Assembly (NCBI RefSeq): GCF_900114745.1
Contig: NZ_FOUB01000001.1
Location: forward strand, 124,001-188,000
Direction: 5' to 3'
Length of the DNA stretch: 64,000 nucleotides
From: Nitrosomonas communis
GTDB taxonomy: Bacteria; Pseudomonadota; Gammaproteobacteria; Burkholderiales; Nitrosomonadaceae
Positions 36,632 to 46,231 of the stretch are shown piece by piece. Made by a program: the position numbers and the translations under genes. The notes beneath the pieces were generated by a model, which made no database searches, was not told where the DNA came from, and worked only from the letters and a program-made list of their open reading frames with translations. The number at the start of each line of letters is the position of its first letter. Within the stretch, counting starts at the first letter, position 1.

Positions 36632-36799
36632 TAGATGACAGCGAATTTTAAATGCATAAATTAATGTGTTGTGTGGGGTATCAAAAATCCATCTATACAT
36701 TGTGATCGTTAGCTATACTGTGAGAACTCTTAAATATGCCGTAGTATAAGAACTGGTTTGGTTTTTTTTAGTCTTAATGATTTTATTGGCTCAATTCAG

Positions 36800-38518
36800 A
36801 TGAATTTTAGTATGCATTGGATATTGTTTTTACTCGGTCTAGCTGGATGTACTCAAATCCCAAAAGTCGAAAATTTGCAAGCAGAGGAACTGGCTAGTCA
36901 AAACCAACAGGGGCAATTGAAATTACCTCATCAAGAATTGACGAGCGAGTTATTATTTGATTTTTTGCTGGCTGAAACAGCATTGCAACGCGATAATCTT
37001 GAGGTGGCTGTTGAACGATATTCTAAGCTTGCGAGACAGACACGGGATCCACGTATTGCCGAACGTGCTACAGAGGTAGCGCTTCGTGCCCGTCAATCTG
37101 ATGAAGCAGAGAAAGCTGTAGCCTTATGGATTGAGCTGGAACCAGATTCAATCAATGCACGTCAAGCGGCTGCAGCTTTGTTTATGAGTACTGGCAAGCT
37201 TGACAAGGCACGTCCTCATCTTGTGAAACTGTTATCATCTGATAAAGGTACCGTTGATAAGGCTTTTATGCACTTGAGCAGACTACTGTCACGTCATGAT
37301 GACAATAAAGCAGCATTGAAGTTATTGCAACAGCTTGCGATTCCTTACTCTGATTTGCCGGAAGCACATTTTGCAATTTCCCAGGCTGCATGGAATGCTA
37401 ATCAGCTTGATCTTGCCCTTAAGGAAATGAAAAAAGCTTTGGAGCTACGTCCTGATTGGGAAATTGCCGCGATTCATCAAGGCCGGATTTTGCAGAAAAT
37501 TGCTAATGCTGAAGCGATGAGTTTTTATGAAAATTATCTCGCAAAATATCCTAAAGCCAATGATATGCGAATTGCTTATGTTCGCATGCTGATGGCAGAT
37601 AAAAATTTTATTTCAGCGCGCGATCAGTTCCAGAAATTGATGACGGAGAATCCGTTTAATGCCGACATCGCGCTTGCAGTGGGTTTATTATCTCTTGAAT
37701 TAAATGATTTCGATAGTGCTGAAGCAAATTTTAAGAAAGCTTTGGAGCTAGGTTATGAAGACTCTAATAATATCTATTTCAATTTAGCGCGAATTTATGA
37801 GGTTACTCAACGCCCTGACGCTGCTCTTAAAGCATATCAGCAAGTAAGTGGAGGAGAACGGTATTTGCCAGCTCAAATTCGTATTGCAGTTTTGCTACTC
37901 AAGAAAAAAGGAATTGATCACGCACGCCAGCATTTACATCAATTAACACCGGAGAATGAGCAGCAGCGTGCCCAATTAGTTTTGGCAGAGGCGCAATTAT
38001 TACGAGAGGTTAATGCGCATTATGAAGTTTTCAAGCTATTAGACAAAAATTTGGAAAAATTTCCGGATCAGCCTGACCTTCTTTACGATCGGGCTTTGGC
38101 GGCAGACAAAATTGGCAAATTTGATATCGTAGAAAAAGATTTGCGCAAACTGATCGAGTTGAGGCCAGATAATGCGCATGCCTATAATGCATTAGGCTAT
38201 AGTCTAGCAGAACGAGGATTGCGCTTGCCGGAAGCATTAGCTTTAATCAAAAAAGCGGTTGAGTTATCGCCTGAAGATCCTTATATTATGGATAGCCTCG
38301 GATGGGTGTATTATCGGATGGGAAATTTTAGTGAAGGTCTCAATTATTTGAATCTTGCTTTTGCTACGCGCCCTGATCCAGAAATTGCCGCTCATTTGGG
38401 CGAGGTGCTCTGGGTTAAGGGGGCGAAAGAGGATGCTGAGAAGGTCTGGCGTTCTGCACTTGAGGCCCATCCGGGGAATGAAACATTATTGGATACCATG
38501 AAAAGATTAATGCAGTAG
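36800..38518 (+). CDS. TPR-repeat lipoprotein
   Basis: About 572 residues from ATG 36800 (36812 also possible; neither has a strong ribosome site). Signal with lipobox LGLAGC. The rest is a TPR solenoid with repeats such as PEAHFAISQAAWNANQLDLA, ALKEMKKALELRPDWEIAAI, FDSAEANFKKALELGYEDSN, NAHAYNALGYSLAERGLRLP and MDSLGWVYYRMGNFSEGLNY. This TPR lipoprotein type is widespread in betaproteobacteria and probably scaffolds outer-membrane assembly or secretion complexes. It follows the secretion operon but is separated by 370 bp, so a functional link is only suggested. Confidence 0.85.
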   Translation: MNFSMHWILFLLGLAGCTQIPKVENLQAEELASQNQQGQLKLPHQELTSELLFDFLLAETALQRDNLEVAVERYSKLARQTRDPRIAERATEVALRARQSDEAEKAVALWIELEPDSINARQAAAALFMSTGKLDKARPHLVKLLSSDKGTVDKAFMHLSRLLSRHDDNKAALKLLQQLAIPYSDLPEAHFAISQAAWNANQLDLALKEMKKALELRPDWEIAAIHQGRILQKIANAEAMSFYENYLAKYPKANDMRIAYVRMLMADKNFISARDQFQKLMTENPFNADIALAVGLLSLELNDFDSAEANFKKALELGYEDSNNIYFNLARIYEVTQRPDAALKAYQQVSGGERYLPAQIRIAVLLLKKKGIDHARQHLHQLTPENEQQRAQLVLAEAQLLREVNAHYEVFKLLDKNLEKFPDQPDLLYDRALAADKIGKFDIVEKDLRKLIELRPDNAHAYNALGYSLAERGLRLPEALALIKKAVELSPEDPYIMDSLGWVYYRMGNFSEGLNYLNLAFATRPDPEIAAHLGEVLWVKGAKEDAEKVWRSALEAHPGNETLLDTMKRLMQ

Positions 38519-38744
38519 CCTTGTTTTTGGTGCAATATTTCATGAGTAGTTACACATTGTTTGGTTTTTATCATCTGCTAAATAAATTTTATGGCAATGA
38601 TGACCGATAAAGTATTTAATGTGCTCCAGCTTTATCAGTGCGAAAATTTTATTTTAAGCAGTAAGATAAAGTGCTGTTATAAGTGAAAGAAGAAATATCA
38701 ATAAGCACAAATTGCAATTAGCCGAAAAATATGCCTAGAATTCT

Positions 38745-39299
38745 TTACCACCAGTAAGGATGAGGCCAATAGTATCCCCTGTAGAAAAAGGGATAACCGT
38801 AATAACCAAAATAAGGATAAGGTGGGTAATATCCGTACCTACCTGGACCATAATAATATCGGTAATCTTTGGGCCACAAATAGATTGCCGTTGCTGAAAT
38901 AAGTGGCACTTTTATGATTTTATTGCCAATGGTGCGCTCAATATCACCTTTGATTGTTCCGGCGACTGTTATCTCAGTATCTTTTGCAAAAACAGCAGGA
39001 TCGAGAAAATCACTACTCTCAATGACAAAACGACCTTCATTATTTCTGCTTGTTTGTGGATAGCCTTTCTTATCCAGAGGATAAAATAAAATCTGCACCA
39101 GACTGAAATCTTTTTCATTTTCTACGTCGATGATCACCCCACCCCAACGAATGGGGACATCCTTATAAGCATTAATATCCTGATTTACTGTCTGGTAGGA
39201 CAAATCAACAAAGGGAATATTCCTTATGGCGGCAGGTGGCAAGCTAGTACACCCATTCAGCACAAAAAATAAACTGATGATGGATAAACGCGATTTCAT
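38745..39299 (-). CDS. Slp-family outer-membrane lipoprotein with Tyr/Pro/Gly-rich tail
   Basis: 184 residues with lipobox LNGC (Cys 17). The Slp domain is clear: DINAYKDVPIRWGGVIIDVE near 41, LVQILFYPLDKKGYPQTSRN near 68, DPAVFAKDTEITVAGTIKGD near 100. E. coli Slp is a starvation/stationary-phase lipoprotein. The C-terminal ~38 residues are unusually rich in Tyr, Pro and Gly (RYYYGPGRYGYYPPYPYFGY), a tail seen in some environmental Slp homologues. Transcribed away from minC. Confidence 0.88.
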   Translation of the reverse strand: MKSRLSIISLFFVLNGCTSLPPAAIRNIPFVDLSYQTVNQDINAYKDVPIRWGGVIIDVENEKDFSLVQILFYPLDKKGYPQTSRNNEGRFVIESSDFLDPAVFAKDTEITVAGTIKGDIERTIGNKIIKVPLISATAIYLWPKDYRYYYGPGRYGYYPPYPYFGYYGYPFFYRGYYWPHPYWW

Positions 39300-39359
39300 A
39301 ATTTTTCCTTTATCAAGTATGCTTGTCTTTTAAGCTTATGGAGCCTTCATCAAAACCTA

Positions 39360-39462
39360 ATTCCATTTCCAAATTAAAACTGACTTTGTCGGCTTCACCT
39401 TGCCGTATTATTGATACTGTCTGCGGCTCGCCTTCGCATCATTTTTAATTTGGAAATGGAAT
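39360..39462 (-). repeat. Dispersed ~100 bp inverted-terminus repeat, copy 6
   Basis: Full copy in reverse orientation with ends ATTCCATTTCCAAATT and AAATTTGGAAATGGAAT-like. It lies upstream of the slp-type gene. Confidence 0.92.
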
Positions 39463-39897
39463 AAAATAGGGGTATTAACCTTTGGACAATTAGCTAAATA
39501 GATAATTCTAGCTTAGCAGTCTCTTGAAAAAAACGTATTCAAGATAATCGATAATAGGCAAAAATAGGTAAAAAAAGCGGAGTTTATCTCTAGTAAATGA
39601 TCATTTTGAGCCTGTTTTTTTAATACTGCTGTAGCCAGTTAGAATGCTTTTTCAACAGCCTGTCAAGGGAAAGAGGCGACTTTTATACTGAATGAATTGC
39701 GTTATGAGTAGATTAATTTCCTAGTTGCAATAGGATAGAAGTAGGGATAGAAGTAGGTTATGGAAGTGAATTTGCTCAAATGCTGAGCAAAAATATTTGT
39801 TCCTTTCGATTGAAAGGTATAATGCATTATTATTGTCAATAAATAAATTGATATCGATGATATCTTCTACTATTAAATTAACCCTCTGATTTAACAG
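39463..39897. other. Intergenic region upstream of minC
   Basis: No gene seen. A short direct repeat (GGATAGAAGTAGG twice, 39733-39760) is present. The minC promoter probably lies here but I cannot identify it with confidence. Confidence 0.45.
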
Positions 39898-40632
39898 ATG
39901 TCAATAGATACAGAAAAAACGTATGAAATCCAGTCAGTGCTGGAAATTAAAAGTAGTACTTTTTTTGTGCCGGTCCTGGTTTTGTACACTAATGATTTAG
40001 TTGTCATTGAGCAACGATTGCTACAAAAAATATCTCAAGCACCGGATTTCTTCAGAAATTCACCCATTGTCTTTGATTTGCATGAATTAAACCATAATAA
40101 TGATGAAATAGATGTTGTGAAATTAGTGGAGCTTATTCGTAAGATGGGCTTATTCCCTATAGGCATACGAGGCGGAAATGAGTTTCAGAATGAGCAAGCA
40201 AACTCGATATTTATTCCAATAGATAACACGCAAAGTATAGCTGCTGAAATACCCAAAACATCTGTGTCAACTTCTCAAACAATTGTTAAGGAAGTGGTTG
40301 TGAATAATGCAGCGACGCTAATAACTCAGCCTGTTCGTTCAGGTCAACGCATTTATGTATCGGGCGATTTAATTATATTGGCTCAGGTCAGTGCGGGCGC
40401 TGAAATCATGGCTGAAGGTAATATCCATGTTTACAATACATTAAGAGGTAGAGCGCTTGCAGGAGTGCAAGGTAATACGAATGCAAGGATATTCTGTTTT
40501 GATTTGCAAGCTGAGCTTATTTCAATAGCTGGAGATTATAAAACAAGTGAGGATCTGAAAGAAACGGTTGAAAAAAAACCAGTGCAGATCTATTTGCAGA
40601 ATCATGCTTTAATAATAAAAGAATTAGTATAG
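39898..40632 (+). CDS. minC: Septum-site inhibitor MinC
   Basis: 244 residues. N-terminal FtsZ-inhibiting domain (~1-110), linker, and C-terminal right-handed beta-helix domain with [40 protein letters not shown] and the late [20 protein letters not shown]. Activated and recruited to the membrane by MinD. First gene of minCDE; minD starts 25 bp later. Length is typical for betaproteobacteria. Confidence 0.95.
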   Translation: MSIDTEKTYEIQSVLEIKSSTFFVPVLVLYTNDLVVIEQRLLQKISQAPDFFRNSPIVFDLHELNHNNDEIDVVKLVELIRKMGLFPIGIRGGNEFQNEQANSIFIPIDNTQSIAAEIPKTSVSTSQTIVKEVVVNNAATLITQPVRSGQRIYVSGDLIILAQVSAGAEIMAEGNIHVYNTLRGRALAGVQGNTNARIFCFDLQAELISIAGDYKTSEDLKETVEKKPVQIYLQNHALIIKELV

Positions 40633-40657
40633 GATATTTTCAGCGAAGGAGAATTAA

Positions 40658-41467
40658 GTGGCAAGAATTATTGTCGTAACGTCGGGCAAAGGGGGAGTAG
40701 GTAAGACCACCACAAGTGCTGCTATTGCCATGGGATTGGCAAAAAGAGGACATAAAACAGTCGTGATTGATTTTGATGTGGGTTTACGCAATCTTGATCT
40801 TATTATGGGCTGTGAGCGACGGGTTGTCTATGATTTCATCAATGTGATTAATGGGGAGGCAAATCTTAATCAGGCATTGATTCGCGATAAGCACTGTAAT
40901 TCGCTTTTTATTCTGCCTGCTTCACAAACACGTGATAAAGATGCTTTAACTTTAGAGGGAGTAGAAAAAGTGTTAGAAGAGCTCTCTAAAGATTTTAAAT
41001 ATATCGTGTGTGACTCGCCCGCTGGTATTGAAAAGGGTGCTCATTTGGCGATGTACTTCGCGGATGATGCTTTTGTCGTTACTAATCCAGAGGTATCTTC
41101 TGTTAGAGATTCGGACCGAATGCTGGGGATTATGGCAAGCAAGTCACGGAGAGCAGAGTTAGGGATGGAACCCATCAAAGAGTATTTATTATTAACTCGT
41201 TATGATCCAGATCGGGTTGAAGCAGGAGAAATGTTGAGTCTGGAAGATGTGCAAGAAATATTATCTTTGCACTTGCTGGGTATTATTCCAGAGTCGAAAG
41301 CAGTTCTAAATGCTTCTAATTCAGGTACGCCTGTGATTTTGGATGAGAAAAGTGATGCAGGCCAAGCTTATGCTGACGTGGTGGCGCGCTATCTTGGGGA
41401 AAAAAGACCTCATCGTTTTATTGACAGTAAAAAAGGGTTTCTCAGGAAGCTTTTTGGAGGAAAATAA
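40658..41467 (+). CDS. minD: Septum-site determining ATPase MinD
   Basis: 269 residues from GTG 40658 with GAAGGAG upstream. Deviant Walker A GKGGVGKTT at residues 10-18, DFDVGLRNLDLIMGCERRVV near 38, switch II CDSPAGIEKGAHLAMYFAD near 119, and the C-terminal amphipathic membrane-targeting helix (KKGFLRKLFGG). Binds MinC and MinE at the membrane. Overlaps the minE start by one base. Confidence 0.97.
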   Translation: MARIIVVTSGKGGVGKTTTSAAIAMGLAKRGHKTVVIDFDVGLRNLDLIMGCERRVVYDFINVINGEANLNQALIRDKHCNSLFILPASQTRDKDALTLEGVEKVLEELSKDFKYIVCDSPAGIEKGAHLAMYFADDAFVVTNPEVSSVRDSDRMLGIMASKSRRAELGMEPIKEYLLLTRYDPDRVEAGEMLSLEDVQEILSLHLLGIIPESKAVLNASNSGTPVILDEKSDAGQAYADVVARYLGEKRPHRFIDSKKGFLRKLFGGK

Positions 41468-41742
41468 TGAGCCTACTGGATTATTTTAGATCATCTAAAT
41501 CCAAAACAGCTACTGTTGCTAAAGAAAGGCTACAAATTCTTGTGGCGCACGAACGCTATTATCGTAATAAGCCTTCTTACCTTCCGCAATTGCAAGAAGA
41601 GTTACTGGCAGTCATTCGTAAATATGTCAAAGTCGAACAAGACGCTATTTCAGTTAAATTTGAACAGGATGAAAATCAAGAGACGCTCGAGCTGAATATT
41701 GTATTGCCAGAAACTCCAAAGCAGCAAGAGTATTCATCATGA
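41467..41742 (+). CDS. minE: Cell-division topological specificity factor MinE
   Basis: 91 residues. N-terminal membrane/anti-MinCD region (MSLLDYFRSSKSKTATVAKE, then RLQILVAHERY) and a C-terminal dimerisation domain (YLPQLQEELLAVIRKYVKVE). Drives MinD ATPase and pole-to-pole oscillation. Last gene of minCDE; a MITE-like element follows 31 bp later. Confidence 0.96.
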   Translation: MSLLDYFRSSKSKTATVAKERLQILVAHERYYRNKPSYLPQLQEELLAVIRKYVKVEQDAISVKFEQDENQETLELNIVLPETPKQQEYSS

Positions 41743-41773
41743 AGTATCGAAAAATGACTCTTAATTAACAATA

Positions 41774-41953
41774 GGGCGCCTTTAAAAATTCGGAGTTCTA
41801 AACAAGACAAGGCGAGAACAAAAAATGTTGACGCAGCATATAACTGATGTATAAGGAAACAATTTTTGTGAACAACGAAGTATTGTGACGAAACGGGGTA
41901 AGCAGGCAATCCGCGAAGCGGATGTACGCAAATATGAATTTTTAGAGGTGCCC
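41774..41953 (+). mobile_element. ~180 bp MITE-like element with terminal inverted repeats
   Basis: Ends GGGCGCCTTTAAAAATTC (left) and, inverted, GGGCACCTCTAAAAATTC (right) match at 16 of 18 positions. AATA directly flanks both ends, a likely 4 bp target duplication. The interior has no gene. It sits between minE and lolB, and may bring sequence acting as a transcription boundary. Confidence 0.65.
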
Positions 41954-42078
41954 AATAAACAATTGCTTGGTTATCATGCAATGATGTCCGTCTTGAAGCA
42001 ATTATTAATAAATAGATCATAGCAGAAATGTGGATGACTAATTGTTGGTTACGTGAAAAAGAGTAGGTTTGATATCCC

Positions 42079-42717
42079 TTGGTCAATAGCATAAGAAAAA
42101 AAATTGAATTTTTTGTATGGAAGCTACTGGTTTGTATAGTTTCGATGCTTGCAGGTTGTGCATTATTCGAAAGCCGCGAGGTCGTTACTACTACTATTAT
42201 TACTCAACCTGGCGAAGGAATTTCAAAGGAAGTAATTGCTAATTTTGATCTGGTTGGGAGAGTTTCAGTCAAAGCAGATAAGCAGGGATTTTCAGGCGGT
42301 GTACGCTGGCAGCACACGGAGATCAGCGATCAGATAATGCTATTTTCACCCTTAGGACAAACTGTTGCTCAGATTGAGCAAGGTCCGGAAGGTGTGAGCC
42401 TTATTACCTCAGAACCAAAAACTTATTATGCAAGTAATGTGGAAAATTTGACAGAAGATATCTTGGGATGGCGATTACCGCTTTCTGGATTACAATTCTG
42501 GGTACAGGGTACTCATTTTCCATTCACAATGTCTGAAAAGGACTTAGATAGGAATGGGCGGACGGTAACAATCAGACAAGACGGCTGGAAAATTACTTAT
42601 TTGGATTATTTTTCGCAACTTATTCCTGCCTATCATAATCTTCCGCGAATATTGGAACTTAGCCGTATAGACCTGAAACTGAAACTGGTTATTGATAACT
42701 GGGATATAAAAGATTGA
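42079..42717 (+). CDS. lolB: Outer-membrane lipoprotein insertase LolB
   Basis: About 212 residues from a TTG at 42079; no ATG gives a full signal peptide, so the exact start is uncertain. Lipobox SMLAGC. Domain landmarks: FDLVGRVSVKADKQGFSGGV near 55, WQHTEISDQIMLFSPLGQTV near 76, and a late GWKITYLDYF. LolB receives lipoproteins from LolA and inserts them in the outer membrane. The lolB-ispE-tRNA-prs-rplY-pth order is the standard betaproteobacterial one and supports the call. Confidence 0.88.
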   Translation: MVNSIRKKIEFFVWKLLVCIVSMLAGCALFESREVVTTTIITQPGEGISKEVIANFDLVGRVSVKADKQGFSGGVRWQHTEISDQIMLFSPLGQTVAQIEQGPEGVSLITSEPKTYYASNVENLTEDILGWRLPLSGLQFWVQGTHFPFTMSEKDLDRNGRTVTIRQDGWKITYLDYFSQLIPAYHNLPRILELSRIDLKLKLVIDNWDIKD

Positions 42718-42760
42718 TAGTATACTCTTCTTAAAAATATTATAGGGAATTCAAGGAAAT

Positions 42761-43603
42761 ATGCAAACCTTTCTAGCACCTGCCAAGCTTAATTTGTTTC
42801 TGCATGTGGTGGGACGCCGGAAAGACGGGTATCATCTGTTGCAAACAGTTTTTAGGTTTATAGATTTTTCGGATCAGCTGAGTTTTGTCTTAAGAGATGA
42901 TTCTGTCATTAAATTGCGTACCCCTACTCCGGGCGTGCCAGAAGAAAATAATTTGTGTGTTCGAGCGGCTAAATTGTTGCAGCAAAGAAGTTACATAAAT
43001 CTTGGAGTAGAAATTTTTCTGGAAAAACGAATTCCGATGGGTGGCGGATTAGGAGGAGGCAGTTCCGATGCGGCAACGACCTTGCTCGTACTTAATCGTT
43101 TATGGGGGTTAAATTGGAAAAGGGCACGCTTGATGGAATTAGGGTTAGAGTTGGGTGCTGATGTTCCAATATTTGTCTATGGTGAAAACGCCTTTGCAGA
43201 AGGGGTAGGCGAGAAGCTTTCATCGATCGCTTTACCACCAGCTTGGTATTTGGTGTTAACACCCTCGGTGCATGTTTCAACAGGACAAATTTTTTCAAGC
43301 AAAGAATTGACACGGAATACAAATCCTATCACAATACCGCCCTTTTCCCCCTGGCAAGGACGTAATGATCTTGAAACAGTGGTTTGCCAGATGTATCCAG
43401 TTGTGGCAAGATACTTGCAGTGGCTAAAGCAATTGAATAACACGACATTGGTCGCAATGAGTGGTTCGGGCGCTTGTGTATTTGCTGAATTTGCAAACGA
43501 ACGGGCAGCGAAGGATGCTTTTCAGCAATTGCCCGATGGAATGAGTGGTTTCGTTGCAAAGGGATTGACTTATCATCCATTGCAAAAATTTTTAGAAGAG
43601 TAA
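42761..43603 (+). CDS. ispE: 4-diphosphocytidyl-2-C-methyl-D-erythritol kinase
   Basis: 280 residues. GHMP kinase of the MEP isoprenoid pathway. N-terminal FLAPAKLNLFLHVVGRRKDG, ATP-binding glycine-rich loop PMGGGLGGGSSDAATTLL near 90-107, and the C-terminal GHMP motif LVAMSGSGACVFAEF near 228. The start at 42761 fits the family. It lies 43 bp after lolB and 6 bp before the tRNA gene, so the tRNA may be processed from the same transcript. Confidence 0.96.
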   Translation: MQTFLAPAKLNLFLHVVGRRKDGYHLLQTVFRFIDFSDQLSFVLRDDSVIKLRTPTPGVPEENNLCVRAAKLLQQRSYINLGVEIFLEKRIPMGGGLGGGSSDAATTLLVLNRLWGLNWKRARLMELGLELGADVPIFVYGENAFAEGVGEKLSSIALPPAWYLVLTPSVHVSTGQIFSSKELTRNTNPITIPPFSPWQGRNDLETVVCQMYPVVARYLQWLKQLNNTTLVAMSGSGACVFAEFANERAAKDAFQQLPDGMSGFVAKGLTYHPLQKFLEE

Positions 43604-43609
43604 TGAATT

Positions 43610-43684
43610 TGGGGAGTCGCCAAGTGGTAAGGCACCGGATTTTGATTCCGGCATTCGTAGGTTCGATCCCTACCTCCCCAGCCA
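43610..43684 (+). tRNA. tRNA-Gln (TTG)
   Basis: 75 nt with the CCA end encoded. Acceptor arms TGGGGAG/CTCCCCA, anticodon stem CCGGA/TCCGG with loop TTTTGAT (anticodon TTG at 43642-43644), and T arm GTAGG-TTCGATC-CCTAC. Discriminator G73 is as usual for Gln. It is placed between ispE and prs as in other betaproteobacteria. Confidence 0.97.
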
Positions 43685-43831
43685 GTACTCATAATGATCA
43701 GAAGCGATTTCAAGTAACCGGTTTTCTGGTTTAAATCAGAGCATATAAATTTATAATTATGTGGCAAGCTTTGTATTACCAGGGGGGTCTGTGTTTTTCA
43801 GTATCCAGTTCATAGCAGGAAACTATTAGCC

Positions 43832-44782
43832 ATGTCTTATGATAGCTTGATGGTGTTTACTGGCACAGCCAATCCACAACTGGCCCAGGACGTGGTCAAG
43901 TATCTCAATATCCATTTAGGACGAGCAACAGTTTCTCGTTTCAGTGATGGCGAGATCATGGTAGAGCTTCTTGAGAATGTGCGTGGCAAGGATGTGTTTG
44001 TATTGCAATCTACTTGTGCCCCTACCAATGACAGCCTGATGGAAATATTGGTCATTGTAGATGCTTTAAAGCGTGCTTCAGCAGGCCGCATTACCGCTGC
44101 AATTCCATATTTTGGTTATGCGCGCCAAGATAGAAGGCCGCGTTCGGCACGTGTGCCAATTACAGCGAAAGTAGTAGCCAATATGCTTACCACTGTTGGA
44201 ATAGACCGGCTTTTGACAATGGATTTGCACTCAGATCAGATCCAGGGGTTTTTCGATATACCCGTGGATAACATTTACGGAATGCCTATATTGCTAGGCG
44301 ATATTTGGAAACATAATTATCAAGACTTGACCGTCGTATCGCCTGATGTGGGTGGAGTGGTACGAGCGAGACATTTGGCAAAACGCTTAGAGTGCGATCT
44401 TGCGATTATTGATAAGCGCCGTCCTAAACCGAATGAATCTATAGTAATGAATATCATTGGCGAAGTTGAGGGGCGTACTTGTGTCATCATAGATGACATG
44501 GTAGATACGGCGAATACGCTATGCGAAGCTGCCAGAGCTTTAAAAGAGGAAGGTGCTGCGAGTGTAGTTGCCTATTCTACGCATGCAGTGCTCTCTGGAA
44601 AGGCAGTGGAGCGAATTTCAGAGTCTAAACTGGATAAATTAGTGGTTACTGATACGATTCCATTACGTGATAATGCCAAAGCATGTGATCGAATTTGTCA
44701 GCTAAGTGTCGCGAGTTTACTGGGTGAGTCCCTGGTCCGCATAAGTAATGAGAGTTCATTGAGCTCATTGTTTATGGAGTAA
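43832..44782 (+). CDS. prs: Ribose-phosphate pyrophosphokinase
   Basis: 316 residues. Makes PRPP from ribose 5-phosphate and ATP. Landmarks: [20 protein letters not shown] near 35, [20 protein letters not shown] near 94, the catalytic signature [17 protein letters not shown] near 129, and the PRPP loop [17 protein letters not shown] near 215. Class I length. Followed 62 bp later by rplY. Confidence 0.97.
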   Translation: MSYDSLMVFTGTANPQLAQDVVKYLNIHLGRATVSRFSDGEIMVELLENVRGKDVFVLQSTCAPTNDSLMEILVIVDALKRASAGRITAAIPYFGYARQDRRPRSARVPITAKVVANMLTTVGIDRLLTMDLHSDQIQGFFDIPVDNIYGMPILLGDIWKHNYQDLTVVSPDVGGVVRARHLAKRLECDLAIIDKRRPKPNESIVMNIIGEVEGRTCVIIDDMVDTANTLCEAARALKEEGAASVVAYSTHAVLSGKAVERISESKLDKLVVTDTIPLRDNAKACDRICQLSVASLLGESLVRISNESSLSSLFME

Positions 44783-44844
44783 ATAAAGATATTTTTATTT
44801 TTGATTTATCTGGTCGCGGATAAATCTTATTTTGGAGAATTGAA

Positions 44845-45441
44845 ATGCAAATTGAAATTGATGCTAATAAACGTGCATTGCAGGGCAAAGGTGCGAGCCG
44901 CCGCCTGCGTGTAGATGGTAAAGTTCCTGGTGTCGTTTATGGTGGAGAGGGTGCTGCGCAATCTATCGAATTAGACCATAATAATCTATTCCATAAGCTC
45001 AAACTGGAAGCGTTTCACGCATCTGTTTTATCGCTAAAGGTGGATGGTGTCAAGGAGCAAGTATTGTTGCGCGATGTACAAATGCATCCTTACAAACCAC
45101 AGGTACTTCATGTAGATTTTCAGCGTATTGATACAGACAAAAAGATACACATGAAAGTCCCGCTGCATTTCATTAATGCTGAGCTTTCACCTGGAGTAAA
45201 ACTAGCAGGGGGCATGGTTAGCCATGTACTCACTGAAGTAGATATATCGTGCTTTCCTCAAGATTTGCCTGAATATATTACCGTAGATTTGTCAGAAATG
45301 GCTGCAGGTAGTACCTTGCATCTAAGCGACCTCCAATTGCCTGAAAATGTGGAAATCCCTGCATTGATCAGAGGTGATAATTTACCGGTGGCTACCCTCA
45401 TTGTTCAGCGAGGTGCGGCTGAAGAAAGTAGTGCGAGTTAA
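44845..45441 (+). CDS. rplY: 50S ribosomal protein L25/general stress protein Ctc
   Basis: 198 residues, the long TL5/Ctc form. N-terminal 5S-rRNA-binding domain with [20 protein letters not shown] near 18 and [20 protein letters not shown] near 73, then the C-terminal beta domain ([20 protein letters not shown]). GGAG-type ribosome site upstream. Ends at a good terminator candidate at 45477. Confidence 0.96.
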   Translation: MQIEIDANKRALQGKGASRRLRVDGKVPGVVYGGEGAAQSIELDHNNLFHKLKLEAFHASVLSLKVDGVKEQVLLRDVQMHPYKPQVLHVDFQRIDTDKKIHMKVPLHFINAELSPGVKLAGGMVSHVLTEVDISCFPQDLPEYITVDLSEMAAGSTLHLSDLQLPENVEIPALIRGDNLPVATLIVQRGAAEESSAS

Positions 45442-45476
45442 TTCTTAAATACGTCAAATAGATATCAGTATAAATC

Positions 45477-45517
45477 GGAAATACAGGATAAGCTAATCTC
45501 TTCTGTATTTCCCTTTT
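45477..45517 (+). terminator. Rho-independent terminator after rplY
   Basis: Inverted repeat GGAAATACAG ... CTGTATTTCC (10 bp stem, 16 nt loop) followed by CTTTTC. It would separate rplY from pth. Confidence 0.6.
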
Positions 45518-45592
45518 CAAAATTAAGAAGTCGCAGATGAACGTATCCGGATTGATGATAAGTTATAGTTGTTCAATCAAACCGAGTAAACA

Positions 45593-46165
45593 ATGAAACT
45601 CATTGTGGGACTGGGTAATCCTGGAGAAAAATACGCTGCTACGCGACATAATGTTGGATTTCACTGGTTGTGTCGCTTGGCGGAGCAATTACGCATCACA
45701 TTCAAATCTGAAGTTAAGTTCCATGGTCTGTGTGCAAATATGATGCTTGATAATGAGCAGTTCTGGTTGCTTAAACCGCAGACATACATGAATGCAAGTG
45801 GAATGGCCGTGGCAGCATTATCACGTTTTTATAAGATCTCTCCTGACCAGTTATTGGTCGTTCATGACGAACTGGATTTGCCCCCCGGAACTGTCAAATT
45901 AAAATTAGGTGGAGGCGCAGGAGGTCATAATGGTTTGAAGGATATTATGGCACGTCTGGCCACTCAAGATTTCTGGCGGCTGCGGATTGGGGTCGGCCAT
46001 CCAGGGAATAAAAATGAGGTAGTCGATTATGTATTGCACCCACCTCGAAAAGAAGAAGCTTTATTGATTGATGACGCTATACAGCGAAGTCTGGTTATTT
46101 GGCCGCTCATTGCAAGTGGTGACTATACCGCTGCAATGCATAAATTGCACACAAAACAAAAATAA
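45593..46165 (+). CDS. pth: Peptidyl-tRNA hydrolase
   Basis: 190 residues. Landmarks: GLGNPGEKYAATRHNVGFHW near 6 with the catalytic His 20, KPQTYMNASGMAVAAL near 64, VVHDELDLPPGTVKLKLGGG near 89 with the catalytic Asp, and GGHNGLKDIMARLATQDFWR near 111. Releases peptides from prematurely dissociated peptidyl-tRNA. Followed by ychF, a common pairing. Confidence 0.96.
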   Translation: MKLIVGLGNPGEKYAATRHNVGFHWLCRLAEQLRITFKSEVKFHGLCANMMLDNEQFWLLKPQTYMNASGMAVAALSRFYKISPDQLLVVHDELDLPPGTVKLKLGGGAGGHNGLKDIMARLATQDFWRLRIGVGHPGNKNEVVDYVLHPPRKEEALLIDDAIQRSLVIWPLIASGDYTAAMHKLHTKQK

Positions 46166-46231
46166 TGATAAAACTATACTTTTTATTTTGTGTATTTTCC
46201 CGTTTACTAGAATTTCAATAATAATCAGATT

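Noticed and set aside
39733-39760. Direct repeat GGATAGAAGTAGG as an operator
   Set aside because: Only two short adjacent copies and no further occurrence noticed in the window; probably a local slippage duplication.
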